From Polyodon spathula (taxonomy: Eukaryota; Chordata; Actinopteri; Acipenseriformes; Polyodontidae): a stretch of DNA of 64,000 bases. This document shows, piece after piece, positions 53,281 through 64,000 of the stretch. Position 1 is the stretch's first letter; every line of letters begins with the position of its first letter. The DNA lies in contig NC_054553.1 in assembly GCF_017654505.1 (NCBI RefSeq), forward strand, positions 5,416,974-5,480,973, written 5' to 3'. Made by a program: the position numbers and the translations under genes. The notes under the pieces were generated by a model. That model made no database searches and was not told where the DNA came from. It saw nothing but the letters and a program-made list of their open reading frames with translations.

Positions 53281-56200
53281 GGTATACCTACAATGTTGAG
53301 TGCCCCTGTTTATAAAGGGAGTTTAATGAATAAATAAGAGCAGGTAGATTCATGGGCTATCATTTCAGTGTTAGCTAGCTTTGCCGCTGCCGTTTGTTAA
53401 TTGTAGCCCCCTTGAGTCTTGCATTGCTTGGTGGCTGAAATATTTAATATGCTTTGCTAAGGGTAGTTTATTGTTAATGTCACTGGGTGTTATTGAATCT
53501 TCCTTTGTATAAGTGCAATATTTGCATAGCAGGGAAATGTTTTGCACGTACAGCTATTTTATTACAGCAGAGGTGAGGGTGTCTCGCCTTTTGTCCTGTA
53601 GCTTGTCTAGCTTCAGTTAAATCTCTGGTGTCGCAAATCAAACATTTGTGAGGGTTTATTTAACATTTAAATTCACAAATATGGTGATGTGGTGGATTTG
53701 TTCCTCAGATCAATTATATAGCCATCCTGTTTTTAACTAGAGACAAAATCCTGTGATGACTGCACTGTTTGACAGTAAGAAAGTCTCAAAGATCATTTTA
53801 TCTTATTCTTGATTGCCATTTAATTATCAGTTAATTATTAAAAGGCTTAAATTAATTTCCTAAAAATAGACTCCTTGCCCACACATCTCTGTGGGAGACA
53901 GCTCCATTATCTTAATTTTCTCCTTTTTTTCCTCCTGAATTTTACTTTGGTTCTTTGTGCATCCCTGTATTTTCACCTTTCTCCCCATTTAAATATTTTT
54001 CTCTGGGGGCCCATATTCAGACACAGTAATATATTAACTTGACTCTATCAAACTGCCATACAGCAAAGCAAAACACTTGCAATCACTTTTTGTTTTGCAT
54101 ACTTACAGGTTACATTTTTTTTTAGCATGGGCTCTGAACGAGTGGGTGTGGGACACTACATCTTTTAAATACGCCATTGAAAATAAATCACTTTTCTAAC
54201 AAACTGAGCAAATCTGTCTCGCTAATGCCCATGACAAGGAAGCAGACTTTAGTGTAAGCGAATACAGCTGGAAAGTACAACTGGACAGGCGTATGATACT
54301 ATGTATGATAGCTATGATGTGGAACAGTATCCTATGCCCCCTCTGTAATAGTCAATGTCAGTTGAAGATGCTGATTTAAAATAGCTTCTTTTACTATTGG
54401 AGATGCTGGAAAGGGAGGATTCAGCTCCATCACAGGCTGGGAGTATCCTTTTTAGCTGCAAACACAGATATGCAGTGCAGTCTGTGTGAATATTTGCATG
54501 AGCAAAACAGAAACAAGACCAAATTAGTAGTGTTTTGAAGTTGTGTGAATTGATTCGCAGAAGTACCGTAAACCTGAAATTAAGCCCATTTTTGGACACT
54601 GGGATTGCTCATTAAAATGATTAACAAAAACAGAGATGAAAAAATGTAATTGCTGAAAAGTGGCTGGTATTGATCCAAATTGTGCGTTCTAAGAGCATTT
54701 AAGTGCTTAGACTGGCAAGTGATGGAGACTTTATATACAGCCTGACAAAAGAGGTGGGATTACAAATTCTATTGACATTTAAAACACTTACTTATCTGGA
54801 GGCAGATTTCAAAGGCAAGCCAGCAGCTTTGTTTTATAGCATGTGCTGCTGTTCCCCACTGTAGGAGCATGGTGAAGTGTGGCACAGTAAACAAAAATGG
54901 TAAAACACATCCAAGAATAGTACACTACTGTCAGTCTGTACTCTGGATGTATATATTATTTTTGTTCAGCCTATGTTTCTACTCAGCAGTGGAAATGCAG
55001 TATGCACAATTCTATAGCCTTTTGACACATTCCAGGGCAATATTGATAACCCATTTGCTGCTCCTTGTTTAGTAATCAAAATTAAAAGCAGCAGAAAGGA
55101 CAGAGATGGAAAACAGCAGATACATATTTAATGTTTGGGAATATGGAGCAAATATACATTATATTGCTTTCATTAAAAAAAACTAAAAACTTCATGACAC
55201 TCTGTTATGGGTAGCATGATGACTTACCTGTAGGGGATATTGTGTGTCCCATCTTCTAGAAAGAGGGGACATAGAAACAAAGCTTTATCCTTAATGTTAA
55301 ATTTGAGATTCCCTTCTACAAAGAGAAGTCTCACTCAACTATTAACCTGTCACGCGTTCCATTAAACCCCTGTGTCTTCCAATAACTGCAAGTAGTTTTT
55401 TTTTTTTTGCTATGTTAAGTGAACTTGCATTCAAGTCAAGTTCTGACGGCGTGAGATGTCTCTAGCTTGAAGCTGCCCACGGCAAAATTAGATAAAAAAT
55501 GCCAACACATCTCTTCAATTTCATGTATCTCTCATAGCTTCAGATCCTGATGTTTTAAAATGAAATAGTTCAAATCTAAAACATCAGTTGCAGTTGAAAG
55601 GCAGGTAACATCATACATTTCTGGTGTTTTAGTCTGTGACTCTTTGTCTCATTGCTGCTTTGTTCCTTGTGCAACCAGCTCAGCCTTGTCTGGAAAGGAC
55701 TGCACTGGGCAAAGGATGCAGGCTGAATAATTGTGGGGGTACCTGCCATGTGGATGGATTTGAGGGGTTCAGGTTCTGTAATCCCCATCTCCAAACACAT
55801 GCTTTGAATCAGCTTGCTGTGGATTCCCCTGTTGGCATTAGCAGTTAATGGGGTAGTTACAAGCTGTTGGGAGAGTTGCTTACTGGTATGTTTCATGGTC
55901 ATTGTAATATCTTCACCCTTCCACAGATGAATTCTAACAACATCTAGGGCATTTTGGCTGCTTGACCTAAGGTGGTGGGTTCTCTTATGGTGGCATCTTG
56001 TCTCTCCTGCAACATGCTGGTGATGTCCTAGGCATTGGCTCCAGGTAGCTCTGCCATGCAGAGGCTTTTTTTCTCATCTCAAAGCACTCTGGACACAGCA
56101 CAGATGGTTTTTATTCAACTCTGCTGACATCTTGAGTTTTGAACCTATTTGTGCCTTGATGGTACTATGACATGAGAATATTTACTGTCCAGCACCCAAG

Positions 56201-57830
56201 CTGCAATCCATTATGGGAGTTCTGTAAGGCTCTTTGTCCTGTAGGGCTAGTTGTAAAATACAGTCATGTCTTACAACTTTGGGAATTAAAAAAAAAAAAA
56301 AACTTGAACAATGACTTCAAAGTTCAGTATTACTCACATTATCTAAAACCAACTGCCTTCTGTTTCATGGACCTATTATTTATCCACTTACCCTGTACCA
56401 ACTAAAACTGCAGTAGCATGTGGTCTTTCATCACTGTAATGTAAACAGAGCACATATCTAGTTCTTTACTGTGACTTTGATGCTCTGCAGCATGGAGCAG
56501 AGCCAGAAAAAAGTTTATTTTACTTTGCAGAGAGCCCAGTGGCTGTTAACAGAGATGTTCGTTCTGCACCTCCCCTGCAGACACACTACCTCACAGCCCC
56601 ACAGCTGTGCCTCAGTCATTGCTTCTGAAGCCAGGAGACACCACACCAAGGCATTGCATGACCATTAAATGAAACTAGGTTACATGAGATTTATTAAGAA
56701 GGCTTTTTGGCGTTGCCTAAGAGCAAATTTACCGTTTGTAATACCGCCCTAAAATGCAGGTGGGCAAACAAGGTATAATTTAGGTGGCCATGGCATTCAG
56801 AGAATCTGTTTTTCACCTATTGCAGGGTTTTTTGTTTTGTTTTGTTTGGATTTTTAAAATGAGGTTTTTGTTTTTCTGCTACAGTTGCGATTATTTTACT
56901 TTGTGGCTTTTACTGCAGAGTCAGATACCAGCCTGAACAGATTGAAACCGAAAGTAATTTCCTGGTGATATTTTATTTAAGGATTCTTAATTTATACCTC
57001 TTAGTCCTGTTGTAATATGACTGCCTGTCAGCCATCTTAGCAGTTCCTACATTAGACAAATTGCTTTAAAACAAATTCATTTTATTTGATTTTTTTGTGA
57101 AAGATTAACCTTGAAATAAAGGTGTATTGAGTGCAGTTTGAAGGGACTGACCACCGTTGGCTTTATTGTTATTATTTTCTTGCTTGTTTAAGCTCCATTT
57201 CTGGGGCAGTAGGAAGCAAGTTTCCAAGCTTTACTGGCAGTGCCTGAATCTTCCTTCCTGGTGAATGCTTGACTTTCTTGAAGAAGCACTATGGGAGACG
57301 ACCTCCACACCCATATCCCCAGTGTAGACCCGACCGATGCATTCCTTTGAACCCAGTCACTGAGTTACAGGAAACAGGCACATACACCCCTCTAGACCCC
57401 CATTGTTAGTTTAAAGGTTCAAGGTATAGCTAACCTCCAGCTTCCTCACTCTCCTTGTGTATATCTTTCATCGTAGCATATTTTGTTGATTTTGCAGAAA
57501 AGAGGATTTATTTTTTTGTATTTGAACACATTTTCGCCCTGATACAACCTAATTGTCATTTATTTTCAGAACAACTCTCTAACAAGATTAAATATTGATG
57601 GTCATTTATTGGCATTTTCTTTGTTGCTATGTCTGTGGATTTTGTTTGAATTTACGAACACGGTCAGCACAAAAAATCTATGTAATCTTCTAAAATATCA
57701 TAATAAATACAAATAGGGGTTGCACAAGTCATGCAAGTAATGAACCGTATGACTGGTGTATAGGCCATAACAGTCCAAACAGTGGTCTTTGCTAACAATT
57801 AAGCCACATTACCTCACGATTCTTTGGCCA

Positions 57831-58280
57831 TAATCTCTGTGGCACTGCTCCCAATCTTGAGCTCTAATCTATGTGGCACCGCTCCCAATCCTGAGCTCTA
57901 ATCACTGTGCCACCGCTCCCAATCCTGAGCTCTAATCACTGTGCCACCGCTCCCAATCCTGAGCTCTAATCACTGTGCCACCGCTCCCAATCCTGAGCTC
58001 TAATCACTGTGCCACCGCTCCCAATCCTGAGCTCTAATCACTGTGCCACCGCTCCCAATCCTGAGCTCTAATCACTGTGCCACCGCTCCCTATCCTGAGC
58101 TCTAATCACTGTGCCACCGCTCCCAATCCTGAGCTCTAATCACTGTGCCACCGCTCCCAATCCTGAGCTCTAATCACTGTGCCACTGCTCCCAATCCTGA
58201 GCTCTAATCACTGTGCCACTGCTCCCAATCCTGAGCTCTAATGACTAAGCCACACTTCTTCCTAGCTCTCAGTTCTAACT
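57831..58280. repeat. 34-bp minisatellite (VNTR), 12 units
   Basis: The unit is GCTCTAATCACTGTGCCACC plus GCTCCCAATCCTGA. The marker GCTCTAAT occurs 12 times at an exact 34-base step (57861 to 58235). The first and last units are the most diverged (GTGGCACTGCTCC; AAGCCACACTTCTTCC) and the central ones nearly identical, as expected from unequal exchange. It does not encode a protein. Confidence 0.97.
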
Positions 58281-58438
58281 TATTTTGTATGGTTCCCTAG
58301 AGTGGCCACATCCATCTCGTTTTGCTTGATTGAAAGGACAGTTGAGTGGCATGCACTGAGGCTTTTTGAGATGCTCTACGCAATATCATTCAAGCTTACC
58401 ACATGAAAAAAAAATAATTAACACTATTGTGATTTTTT

Positions 58439-58469
<31 letters not shown>

Positions 58470-58569
58470 AATAATTTTAATTAGCACAATGTTAGGGAAG
58501 CCCATTTCCACCACCAAAAAAAAAATAATAAAAATACATTTTAAATTTCCATTATAAGGTTGACATACT

Positions 58570-58912
58570 ATCTCATTATTTTGACTTAGTGTCTCGTTAT
58601 TTCGACTTACTATCTTGTTATTTCGACTTGATACAATAAGTCGAAATAACAAGATAGTAAGGCAAAATAACAAGATAGTAAGGCAAAATAATGAAATAGT
58701 AAATCGGAATAACGAGATAGTAAATCGATATAACGAGATAGTAAGTCGAAATAACAAGATAGTAAGTCGGAATAACGGATAGAAAGTTGGAATAACGAGA
58801 TAGTAAGTTGAAATAACAGATAGTAAGTTGAAATAACAGATAGTAAGTTGAAATAATGAGATAGTAAGTTGAAATAACGATAGTAAGTTGGAATAACGAG
58901 ATAGTAAATCAA
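58570..58912. repeat. Palindromic approximately 20-bp satellite
   Basis: About fifteen units of AGTAAGTCGAAATAACGAGAT, with point changes and 1-bp deletions, run to 58912. The first units (58570-58629) are in the opposite direction (TATCTCGTTATTTCGACTTAC). At the turning point, a perfect 24-bp inverted repeat (58606-58629 against 58638-58661) encloses an 8-base loop. Minus-strand frames through it are open but consist only of the repeat. Confidence 0.93.
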
Positions 58913-60072
58913 AAAGAAAAAAAAAAGTTTCTTTGGAACTTTTGGTTACATGACCTGCTGTAGGTCTATAATTTAAGAGATTGATTGGCTATCACAGTGG
59001 GCTATTAATATCTTTGAATAAGTCACTGCAATAATTAATATTAATGTGGGAAATGATACAGTATGTTATCATAAAAGCATAATTATATATTAATACCAAG
59101 GAAGGGTCAACCAAAAATATTCTTGTAATTGATTACAAGACTTCCAGGACCCACTTGGAATCAAGAAGCAAATGATGAAATCTACTATTTAATCATTAAT
59201 AAAACACATACTTCTTCTGCGAATTAAGAATGAGCTGGTCAAGTCCTTTAGTACACTTCAGCCGTCCTTAATTTGCTGCTACAGTGTATGCTGAGGACAT
59301 TATTCTCATTCATTGGGAATGTGTGTCTCTGTTGATAGGAGTAGTGCACACATGTTCTCATGTACGTTTGTCCCACTTTATACTTTTTCATTATAGAATC
59401 CAACAATGATTGGTTGGCACATTATTTAGCTGGTTAGCTGTTGAGAGTTGGAGATATAAGGAGGTGACTGCCTGTCTGCCACATGTATATTGTTCGTTAA
59501 TAATAGGGTTAATAAGCAATGTTACAGATGGGTAAGAGTGACAGTTGTATAGGTACCTGACAATAAAAAAAAAGAAGCAAATGTTGTTCGTTTGTTTGGG
59601 TGTTTTTTGTATTAATAAAAGCAGCTGTGCAGAACGTCTCCATCTGGTGCCCAGAAGTGCTCTTGTTACAGAGCCAGCAAGGGCAAATACGTCAATAGTT
59701 ATTCAGCACGAGGAAAGTAGGTTAACCTACATTCCAGGAGTGCATGCCAGGGATCAAGACAGTCCGACCTTGCCCTCTGAATTTGCCTTACAACATGATG
59801 AGCATTCTGAATCACATAACACAAAGCATGACTATTAGTTAACTGCACCAAACGCTCACATTGCAAAAGAGAAATTCCAGTCTATTGTGTTCTATTCACA
59901 GTACCTAAATAATGGAGAGTTTTTGTGTTGTAAATGGGATTTATGCCACTGAAAAATAAAGCTGCAATAGTTTGTATCAGAAGACACCAATTAAATAAAA
60001 ACTATAACATTTAATACATAATGCAGGTGCTTTACAGAGCCACTTCGGTCATCCTGTAGTACAGTGCATCTA

Positions 60073-60178
60073 CACCTGTGGCCAAATATTTTTGAGAAAG
60101 AGAGAGAGATTTCATTTGACTTTATGAAGGAAAATTAGTTAATTCTGTAGGATGATGCAAAACTTTTGGCCATAGCTG
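60073..60178. mobile_element. 106-bp mariner/Tc1-type mini-MITE
   Basis: The left end is CACCTGTGGCCAAATATTTT and the right end, inverted, is CAGCTATGGCCAAAAGTTTT. TA lies directly outside both ends (60071-60072, 60179-60180), the Tc1/mariner target duplication. The right half (ATTAGTTAATTCTGTAGGAT) matches the right end of the element at 45633-45972 (ATTAGTTAATTCTATAGGGT). This is an internally deleted member of that family. Confidence 0.8.
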
Positions 60179-60345
60179 TACAGTATAGTATTCTGGGAAT
60201 AGTGGGGGTGCCTATACATATGTCTGGACATGCTCATAGCATTGGGTTTGTTAACATACATTACAATGTGCTTACAACAATCAGGAAAATAACTGTCTAA
60301 AAGCTGTGGTCTTTATATCCAACTGTAGTTGTTTTTTAATGCAAT

Positions 60346-60362
60346 GTTTTTTTTTTTTTTTT
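60346..60362. repeat. Poly(T) tract
   Basis: A run of about 17 T with no recognised retroposon body beside it. Confidence 0.8.
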
Positions 60363-61039
60363 ATTGATATCTGGTTTAATCTCTTAGGATTAGCTTTGCA
60401 TAATGAAATCAGCTTTGCAATTACATTTTATATGCACACTTGTTTAGATAATCTCTTAGTATTGCTTGCCATTTTTCTTGAGGAAACTTCATTATGCCAT
60501 AAAAATGTGGTTGTTAAATAGGTTCCTGTGCCGTCATTATCTGGTAATTGCAGAAACAGCAATTATATTTTTGAAGTAATTGTTTTAAATGGGTGTCTTA
60601 TTAAAAAGAAAGTTTCCACTAAGTATGTAAACTTGAATCACTGAAACGTCTCTTTCAATGATTGGTAACTGCCTTCTAATGAATGCGTTATTATATTTGT
60701 AATAATGGAACTGCAAATTAAATACTGCAGTTAACAGTTGTTTGCATTAGCAACATATGATCTATTCAATGGATCTAAACTGTGGTAAATCTTAATGCAA
60801 GTGTTTAGATTATCAATATAGGGCTCTTTGTTTTTCAAGGTTTAGATCTGTCTCTGTTGATCTGTTGAATAATCCTCAGATTGTCTTTGAGAATTCTTTT
60901 GCCAATGTTGCAATTGGATTAGTTGTTAGTTACACACCCTGGAAAACACTCATGTATACTACTTTTTAATGAGAAACAGCTTAATGGTAGATAACTACAG
61001 TAAATGCACTTTTTTATTCCATAAACTAGAGCTCCAGGT

Positions 61040-61059
61040 TTCCTTAACCCGGGCCTCAC
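61040..61059 (+). promoter_or_regulatory. U12 branch site and AC 3' splice site
   Basis: TTCCTTAAC (61040-61048) is a perfect match to the minor-spliceosome branch-site consensus TTCCTTRAY. It is followed by CCGGGCCTCAC ending at 61059, directly before the glycine codon GGC of exon B. The lack of a polypyrimidine tract and the short branch-to-acceptor distance are both typical of U12-type introns. Confidence 0.92.
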
Positions 61060-61224
61060 GGCTTCTCCAAGTATTCGCGGGAGCAGTTCGAGAAGCTCTC
61101 CATCATGCACAAGAACATGCAGAAGCTCTACGAGAGCCTGGGCAGTTACTTCGTCTTTGACCCGCAGGTCGTCAGTATCGAGGACTTCTTTGGGGACCTC
61201 AGCAACTTCCGCTCCCTCTTCCTG
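61060..61224 (+). CDS. DIAPH2: DIAPH2-like formin, FH2-domain exon B
   Basis: This exon of 165 bases (55 codons, phase 0 at both ends) continues the FH2 domain: GFSKYSREQFEKLSIMHKNM, then QKLYESLGSYFVFDPQVVSI, then EDFFGDLSNFRSLFL. It holds the last FH2 helices, with the conserved LGxYFxFDP and (E/D)(E/D)FFGDLxNFRxLFL blocks. It comes just before the coiled, basic linker and the DAD autoinhibitory segment, which must be encoded further downstream. From memory, DIAPH2 reads REQYEKLSTMHNNMMKLYEN and SIEEFFGDLNNFRTLFLEAL here, closer than DIAPH1 (EEFFMDLHNFRNMF) or DIAPH3. The 5' edge follows the U12 branch site and CAC end; the 3' edge is a standard GTGAGT donor (61225-61230). The exon is far richer in GC than its surroundings. 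Confidence 0.93.
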
Positions 61225-62784
61225 GTGAGTCCTGCCTTCCTTCTTGGTTCTGTTTTGCCTTTGTAATGAATCTGTGTTCGTGAAAGGGTTGTCTGGGAAC
61301 TAATGTTGGGTTGACAACAAATTAATGATGCATAACCATCATGTTTTCTGTTTAACCTTACTGGGAAATACAGATTCCTTGAACTCTTCCTTGACATGAG
61401 TTTTGATGCAAATCGCATGTTGAAGCAAATGAAACTCTGCTTGGTTGGCTATTGTTTGTGTTAATCGGGAGCTGGCTATTGAAATATTCAAAATAGAGTA
61501 TCATGCATATGATTTTACTGTTTGCTTCTAGAAGGGATGGCAGTGGCAGCATACGTGGTGACCGATCGTCATGGTGCCTCAACACAGGCTTTGTAAAGGG
61601 ATGTGTTGCATTCAGTTACTATTATATTGGAAATGAAAGTGCAGTAAATTGGTTTGGACAACAGAGTATAAGGCATGCAGGCTTCTAGTTAACTCTACTG
61701 GAACATCAGTGGCACTATAACAGATATGATAGTGTTATTAATTTGATCTCATCATAGTTTCAGTACATTTATTTCACAGTTAACCTTAGAGTTAAAAAAA
61801 AACCAAAAAAAAAACCAGAAATGATAATAGATCATATTCTAATACTGGAACACTTCTTTAATGACATAGTGCCTGTTTTTTTTTTTTTGTTAAATCTATT
61901 TCCCTGTCCTTTTTAGAGTCAGTGCAATTTTCATTGCTTCCCTTATGTCCAAACATGTACTATCTAACATAAGGATAACACTGCAACAATACAGCAACTA
62001 TCTCCTCCCTAATACCTATGTAATGAAAGGTAATACAATAATATAAAAAGTTTGTTCATAGCAACCTTTCTTTTAGAAAAAATAAAACTGCAGTTTGACT
62101 GTAGTAGTGCATTTTTTTGGACTGCAGTTGTTTTAAGTCTAGTGTTATTTTCACTTATTCAATCCACAAATAGAAATCTGCATTAGATGAACATGGGGTC
62201 CTCCAGAGGTGCTTCCCACACCCCAGTTAGCTTCTCCAGATATTACTCTCTGTAACCTCTCTGGATTTCCTATCATGTATGTGACACATGTTTTGGTGTT
62301 TCCATGTCCTTTTACAGGCTTCTAATATAAGTGGTCTGCAGGCTACTGTCACTATGGACCCTTTGTGACGTTTGTTTATCCAGTCTGTATTGTCTTGTAT
62401 TATCGCAGGATAAAAGGATTTGGAATCCCAGTGAAAGTTTTTTGGCAGAAAGATTAAAGTTGTCGCCTAATATTATTTAAAGGGACTTGTTTTAGTGCAA
62501 GAACAGACCAATTTATTTTCTAAAGGTAAGGTTGGATGGGAAGGAACGTAGTGTTTAGTTTGCATAGCAGTGTACAGTATGTATTTGCAGCAGTCCTTTT
62601 AAATAGCACAGAGTCCCTCCTCTTGTAATTCACCACGCCTCTGTTGTCCAGCTGGGGGCAATGTGGGGAGCCCAGTTGGCAAGCTTAGTCATTCCTTGGA
62701 GTGAAAGACTGCTTGACTTTTCAGGTCAGCAGGAATATGAATGCAGCAGGAGTTGGTTCCACCGGGGGTGTTAATAGGAAGCTG

Positions 62785-62786
<2 letters not shown>

Positions 62787-62818
<32 letters not shown>
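62787..62818 (+). repeat. Poly(A) tract
   Basis: 32 consecutive A, making a spurious poly-lysine frame. No retroposon body recognised upstream. Confidence 0.95.
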
Positions 62819-62820
<2 letters not shown>

Positions 62821-63323
62821 TCTCCCGCTGACCAACACATTGCCAGCTGGTGTGTGGGCAAGAAAGGAGGGGAGCTGTTATCTGAACTCAGCTTGATTGT
62901 ATGTCCTGAGGGAGTATTTTCCAGAATTGTGCATGAAGGGTTTGAGGAGCATGGCTTGATTTATTTATTGGTAAAATTGGCTCACCAGATATTTTAAAAA
63001 ACATTTTGGTAATGAGGAAGGTGACCAGTGAGACCCAAAAACTTTGTATGTAACAAAAAAATAAAAAAGGGAAAAAATAATTAATTAAATTTTAGACCTA
63101 ATAACTCTATAAACTGAAAAGCTACATTGTATGAAAACAAGACAGGGTAGAAATACACAAAGGAGCAATTCACTTACATTAGTTTGGTTGCATTTACTTT
63201 TGAAATTCTGGAAGAATGCTAAATATGTAATGGCCCAGAAAAGAAATCACTGTTGTGCGAAAAGACAAAACCCTACATGACACAAAAAACGGTTTCTCTA
63301 AAAGAGTTATTTAATTGTATTAG

Positions 63324-63325
63324 TT

Positions 63326-63356
<31 letters not shown>
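63324..63356. repeat. (TTTA)n microsatellite
   Basis: About eight TTTA units. Confidence 0.93.
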
Positions 63357-63357
<1 letters not shown>

Positions 63358-64000
63358 ACTAAAAAGTGAAATGTGTCAGAGACATGATGTCCAGAGGGTA
63401 TGCTCAAAGTGAATGGCAAGGTTTCCTTGTCTGGCTACCTCCATCCTCTCTCCCAAATCAATGATCTTTCTAAAACTAACTTTCATTCATCTGATCAAAG
63501 TGTTCTGAGAAGCACAATGTATATACAGTCCCTCCGGGTTCTTGCATTCATATTTTTTGTAAAAGTTATTACCAGGGATCCTAGTTTTCCATAGTAAAAA
63601 AAAAAAAACTCAAAAACTTGATTCTCTGATTAAAATAAAATAAGTCTCTGTTATTACGCAATAAAATAAAAGGCTAAACTTGAGTTTTGTAATTTATATC
63701 CTACCTACCTGCATGAAAACCTCTGGGTGTAAGAATTTCAATTTTCAGTCAGTAATCAATGATATAGAAAAACGATAGACACTTGTGTGAAAATGTAAGA
63801 CCACTTTGTGCTTTAATTAGGCATCTTAAACAACTTTTAAAAAGTGTCATGCAGTTTGCCATTTGTGGCTATTTGTTCCTTTTCTCTTACTATTTTAAAT
63901 GAATTGCATGTGTGGCCTATTAAAGTAACCTGTGACAGGGTAGTGTCACAACCCAGGCTGGCTGCCAGCAGGAAATAGACCCAGAGACAGAAAGCTGCAG

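Larger units (their letters stand above)
61225..64000 (+). other. Next intron of the DIAPH2-like gene (5' part)
   Basis: This begins with the strong U2-type donor GTGAGT. The next expected exon, rich in Lys/Glu/Arg codons for the linker before the DAD, was not found up to the window end, so the intron is longer than 2.7 kb. The stretch holds a poly(A) run and a TTTA repeat (listed) and otherwise unremarkable AT-rich DNA. At the very end (about 63930-64000), GTGACAGGGTAGTGTCACAA may open a further dispersed repeat cut by the window edge. Confidence 0.8.

Noticed and set aside
55576..55902. A 108-codon minus-strand frame and a 70-codon plus-strand frame with a signal-peptide-like start.
   Set aside because: The cysteine pattern of the + frame fits no known family and the minus frame has no domain. 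There is no splice or conservation evidence.
58464..58912. Minus-strand frames of about 100 codons made of Phe/Leu/Ser/Tyr repeats.
   Set aside because: They are translations of the approximately 20-bp satellite, not a protein gene.
61034..61037. CCAG upstream of exon B as a conventional AG acceptor.
   Set aside because: Using it adds an in-frame TAA at 61045-61047 and there is no polypyrimidine tract; the U12 AC end fits every feature.
63520..63815. ACAGTCCCTCCGGGTTCTTG and AGACACTTGTGTGAAAATGT as possible ends of a further MITE.
   Set aside because: The two ends are not inverted repeats of each other and no target duplication is visible.

Overview
This is a 64 kb piece of vertebrate nuclear DNA, almost certainly from a ray-finned fish. 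It is AT-rich and dominated by intron sequence, microsatellites and DNA transposon relics (Tc1/mariner, hAT and Tigger/pogo types). There is no prokaryotic-style gene packing. Long introns and the repeat mix would suit a large-genome or early-branching ray-finned fish, but that placement is inference only.

The only host gene I can support is a diaphanous-related formin on the + strand, most like DIAPH2. Two short exons from the C-terminal end of its FH2 (actin-nucleating) domain are visible. Exon A is at 30889-31013 (41 complete codons) and exon B at 61060-61224 (55 codons). Almost all open reading frames elsewhere in the window are chance frames in introns or transposon relics.

The most interesting feature is the intron between the two exons. 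It has the hallmarks of a minor-spliceosome (U12-type) AT-AC intron about 30.0 kb long. The donor is ATATCCTTTC directly after codon GCT (31014). A TTCCTTAAC branch site lies at 61040-61048, and the intron ends in CAC 11 bases after it (61059). Joining the exons at these sites restores the formin frame; a normal GT-AG reading does not.

Layout: 1-30888 is the upstream intron, with a Tc1-type terminus near 8.3 kb, a Tigger/pogo relic at 11.6-12.3 kb, a hAT-type MITE at 14.5 kb, a 29-bp-arm inverted repeat around a compound microsatellite at 20.9 kb and a strong hairpin at 26.7 kb. The U12 intron (31014-61059) holds a hAT-MITE composite at 34.9 kb, a clean hAT MITE with 8-bp target duplication at 41.0 kb and a mariner-type MITE at 45.6 kb. 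It also holds a folded-back Tc1 copy at 48.4-49.5 kb, a 2 x 424 bp tandem duplication at 49.8-50.7 kb next to a hAT transposase relic, a 34-bp VNTR at 57.8 kb, a palindromic approximately 20-bp satellite at 58.6 kb and a 106-bp mini-MITE at 60.1 kb. From 61225 to 64000 is the beginning of the next intron; I did not find the following exon. I found no tRNA, rRNA, CRISPR, promoter or complete gene.
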